From positions 51,679 to 115,678 of the forward strand of contig JAHDWA010000030.1 of NCBI GenBank assembly GCA_023382535.1: a stretch of 64,000 nt of DNA. The letters run 5' to 3'. Both the position numbers and the translations under genes were made by a program. Position 1 is the first letter of the stretch, and each line of letters starts with the position of its first letter. Shown piece by piece: positions 62,959-64,000 of this stretch. The DNA is from Anaerolineae bacterium. Its GTDB lineage: Bacteria > Chloroflexota > Anaerolineae > 4572-78 > J111. The notes below the pieces were generated by a model, which did no database searches, was not told the DNA's origin, and saw only the letters and a program-made list of their open reading frames with translations.

Positions 62959-63949
62959 TCAAAGTAAGATTTTTGATGTGCAATATGACCTATCAATATC
63001 CTCCAACTTCCGCAATACATATGCCTGGCTAATCTTTTCCTGTTCCAAACGAATAACTTGCCTATTCAGATAGGTGAACATTTCATATTCGGCAGGGGTC
63101 AAGCCAGATAAATTTTCATTACGACAGATGGTTCCTGGCCCTGATAACTCTCTAAAAGCATCCCATGTGTCAGCATCCATCATCAGCGAGATCGTCTGAG
63201 GGAAGTAAGAACGCAACTGGGAGAGAATCACAAAGCCTTGAGCATCGAGATCGCCCCAGTAAACCAGGGGGCAATCAGCCAGCCACGCAATTTGCTTTAA
63301 CATCTCCACCCTGAAACCACCGCCCCACAAAGCGAAACTGTTAGCCAAAGCCGGTAAGGTCAAAAAATTCATCTCATTTTCGGTGATAATAAAGCGGTGA
63401 CCGCCCAGGTTGAGCCGGGCGAATTCAGAAACAGGTGCGCTGAAATCGGAGGTTGGAAAGTGATACTGGGCCTGTAACCTCCTATCCAGAACCCTGAGAC
63501 GAATCAACGGTTCCTTGTAGCGCAGGAAGAACCGCTTTTCAAAATCAGATTCGGCTGGCTGAATAGCCTCAGCGGGTAAAATGGCATCCAGGAGTTCCCG
63601 CAGAATGCCCTTGTGTCCTTCAATGAATTTGGTATGAACAGTTATGGGCAGTTCACGGATATACAGATTCGGCCTGGGATTCTTTTGGAAGTACAGGCAA
63701 ACCTCTAGCAAGTCAGCCCACTGGCCGGCATACTCGATAACCTTCTGCGGATTGAGCCAGTCATTCAACTGGGGAACAGAGTTTCGGATTAAAGCTACAT
63801 CTTCCTTGAAGGCCGCGACTTCCCTTTCCTTGCCCAAAAACTTCAGATAATCCGGTTCGGACTCAAAGAGCAAGCGTGAAGGGAATGACTGTGGCCCATA
63901 GCGGCGGCTGTTCCGGCGGCTCAGTTCGACGCTGTAGCCATACCCTAGG
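62959..63949 (-). pseudogene. jetD: JetD (Wadjet nuclease subunit), 5' end removed by insertion sequence
   Basis: JetD is the toprim-type nuclease of the Wadjet anti-plasmid system. The C-terminal half shows FIITENEMNFLTLP (about 150 residues from the right end), then LVYWGDLDAQGFVILSQLR with the metal-binding Asp and LMMDADTWDAFREL, typical of DUF2220 toprim. The N-terminal half (ELPITVHTKFIEGHKGIL) is DUF3322. The frame runs open to 63949, where an insertion-sequence end begins; a TTG at 63873 could start a truncated product. jetA-C, if present, would lie beyond the IS. As it stands the gene is truncated. Confidence 0.85.
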
Positions 63950-64000
63950 TGTCATACGCCAATACATCGTTTCGTGAATAACGGCTAAACCGCCAAAAGA
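63950..64000. mobile_element. end of a second IS481-like element (cut by window edge)
   Basis: From 63950 the sequence TGTCATACGCCAATACATCG continues in close similarity to the left end of the IS at 24649 (23 of the first 29 positions agree, including TGTCA and CAATACATCG). The jetD frame is interrupted exactly here. It is a related, not identical, element; the transposase lies outside the window. Confidence 0.75.

Noticed and set aside
1..64000. CRISPR arrays, tRNA and rRNA genes
   Set aside because: I saw no regularly spaced direct repeats and no recognisable tRNA or rRNA sequence anywhere.

Overview
The window is a dense bacterial defence island with no ribosomal, central-metabolic or tRNA genes that I could see. 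GC content is moderate and codon use is mixed. Genome type is an inference: the long Hsp70/J-domain/zinc-ribbon/CHAT-WD40 gene sets, the archaemetzincin and the Zincin_1 and PHAX-like genes suggest a large-genome, complex-lifestyle bacterium, most plausibly Chloroflexota. No marker gene here proves that.

Layout. (1) 1-5017, + strand: a translationally coupled pair, the C-terminal part of an SF2-type helicase fused to a PD-(D/E)XK-like nuclease, followed by a 777-residue protein I cannot place. (2) 5270-8935, +: a McrBC type IV restriction system. (3) 9094-50417, - strand: a greatly expanded type 1 BREX locus, transcribed right to left in the canonical order brxA-brxB-brxC-pglX-pglZ-brxL. Two large blocks of extra genes sit between the core genes. 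Between brxC and pglX are a nuclease-like protein, a CHAT protease-like/16-WD40 membrane protein, a CBS-like zinc-ribbon protein and a membrane protein. Between pglX and pglZ is a 17-kb chaperone-like cluster: a lid-less Hsp70, six J-like/zinc-ribbon proteins (four with evident membrane segments), an SPFH protein with an E2 (UBC)-like C-terminus, a zinc-ribbon/TPR membrane protein, a HerA-type ATPase and a PD-(D/E)XK-like protein. Two more genes, one a PDDEXK_4 nuclease, sit between pglZ and brxL, and an HSDR_N-type nuclease follows brxL. pglX is split in two by a scar carrying a truncated DUF3800 gene.

(4) 50628-51929, -: an XRE regulator and ImmA/IrrE-like protein pair, divergent from (5) 52160-56437, +: a type II CBASS operon (patatin effector, CD-NTase, Cap2 E1-E2, Cap3 JAMM peptidase). 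Its patatin gene has a one-base frameshift at an A6 run. (6) 56500-63949: decayed and ordinary genes, namely a broken PHAX-like RNA-binding gene, a zincin gene with two tandem in-frame stops, an esterase, archaemetzincin, a DUF72 protein, a GNAT, an XRE/Phd-like pair and small membrane proteins, ending in a Wadjet jetD cut off by an insertion-sequence end at 63950.

Decay and mobility are visible throughout. A complete IS481-like element (24649-26261, 6-bp target duplication) splits what was a single J-domain/zinc-ribbon/propeller-like gene. A related IS end truncates jetD. Several paralogue remnants lie inside the chaperone block. The most novel object is the Hsp70/J-zinc-ribbon/SPFH-E2-like/HerA-nuclease block embedded in the BREX operon. 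My inference is that it is a membrane-associated accessory sensor or effector module of this BREX system, or a separate conflict system carried within it.
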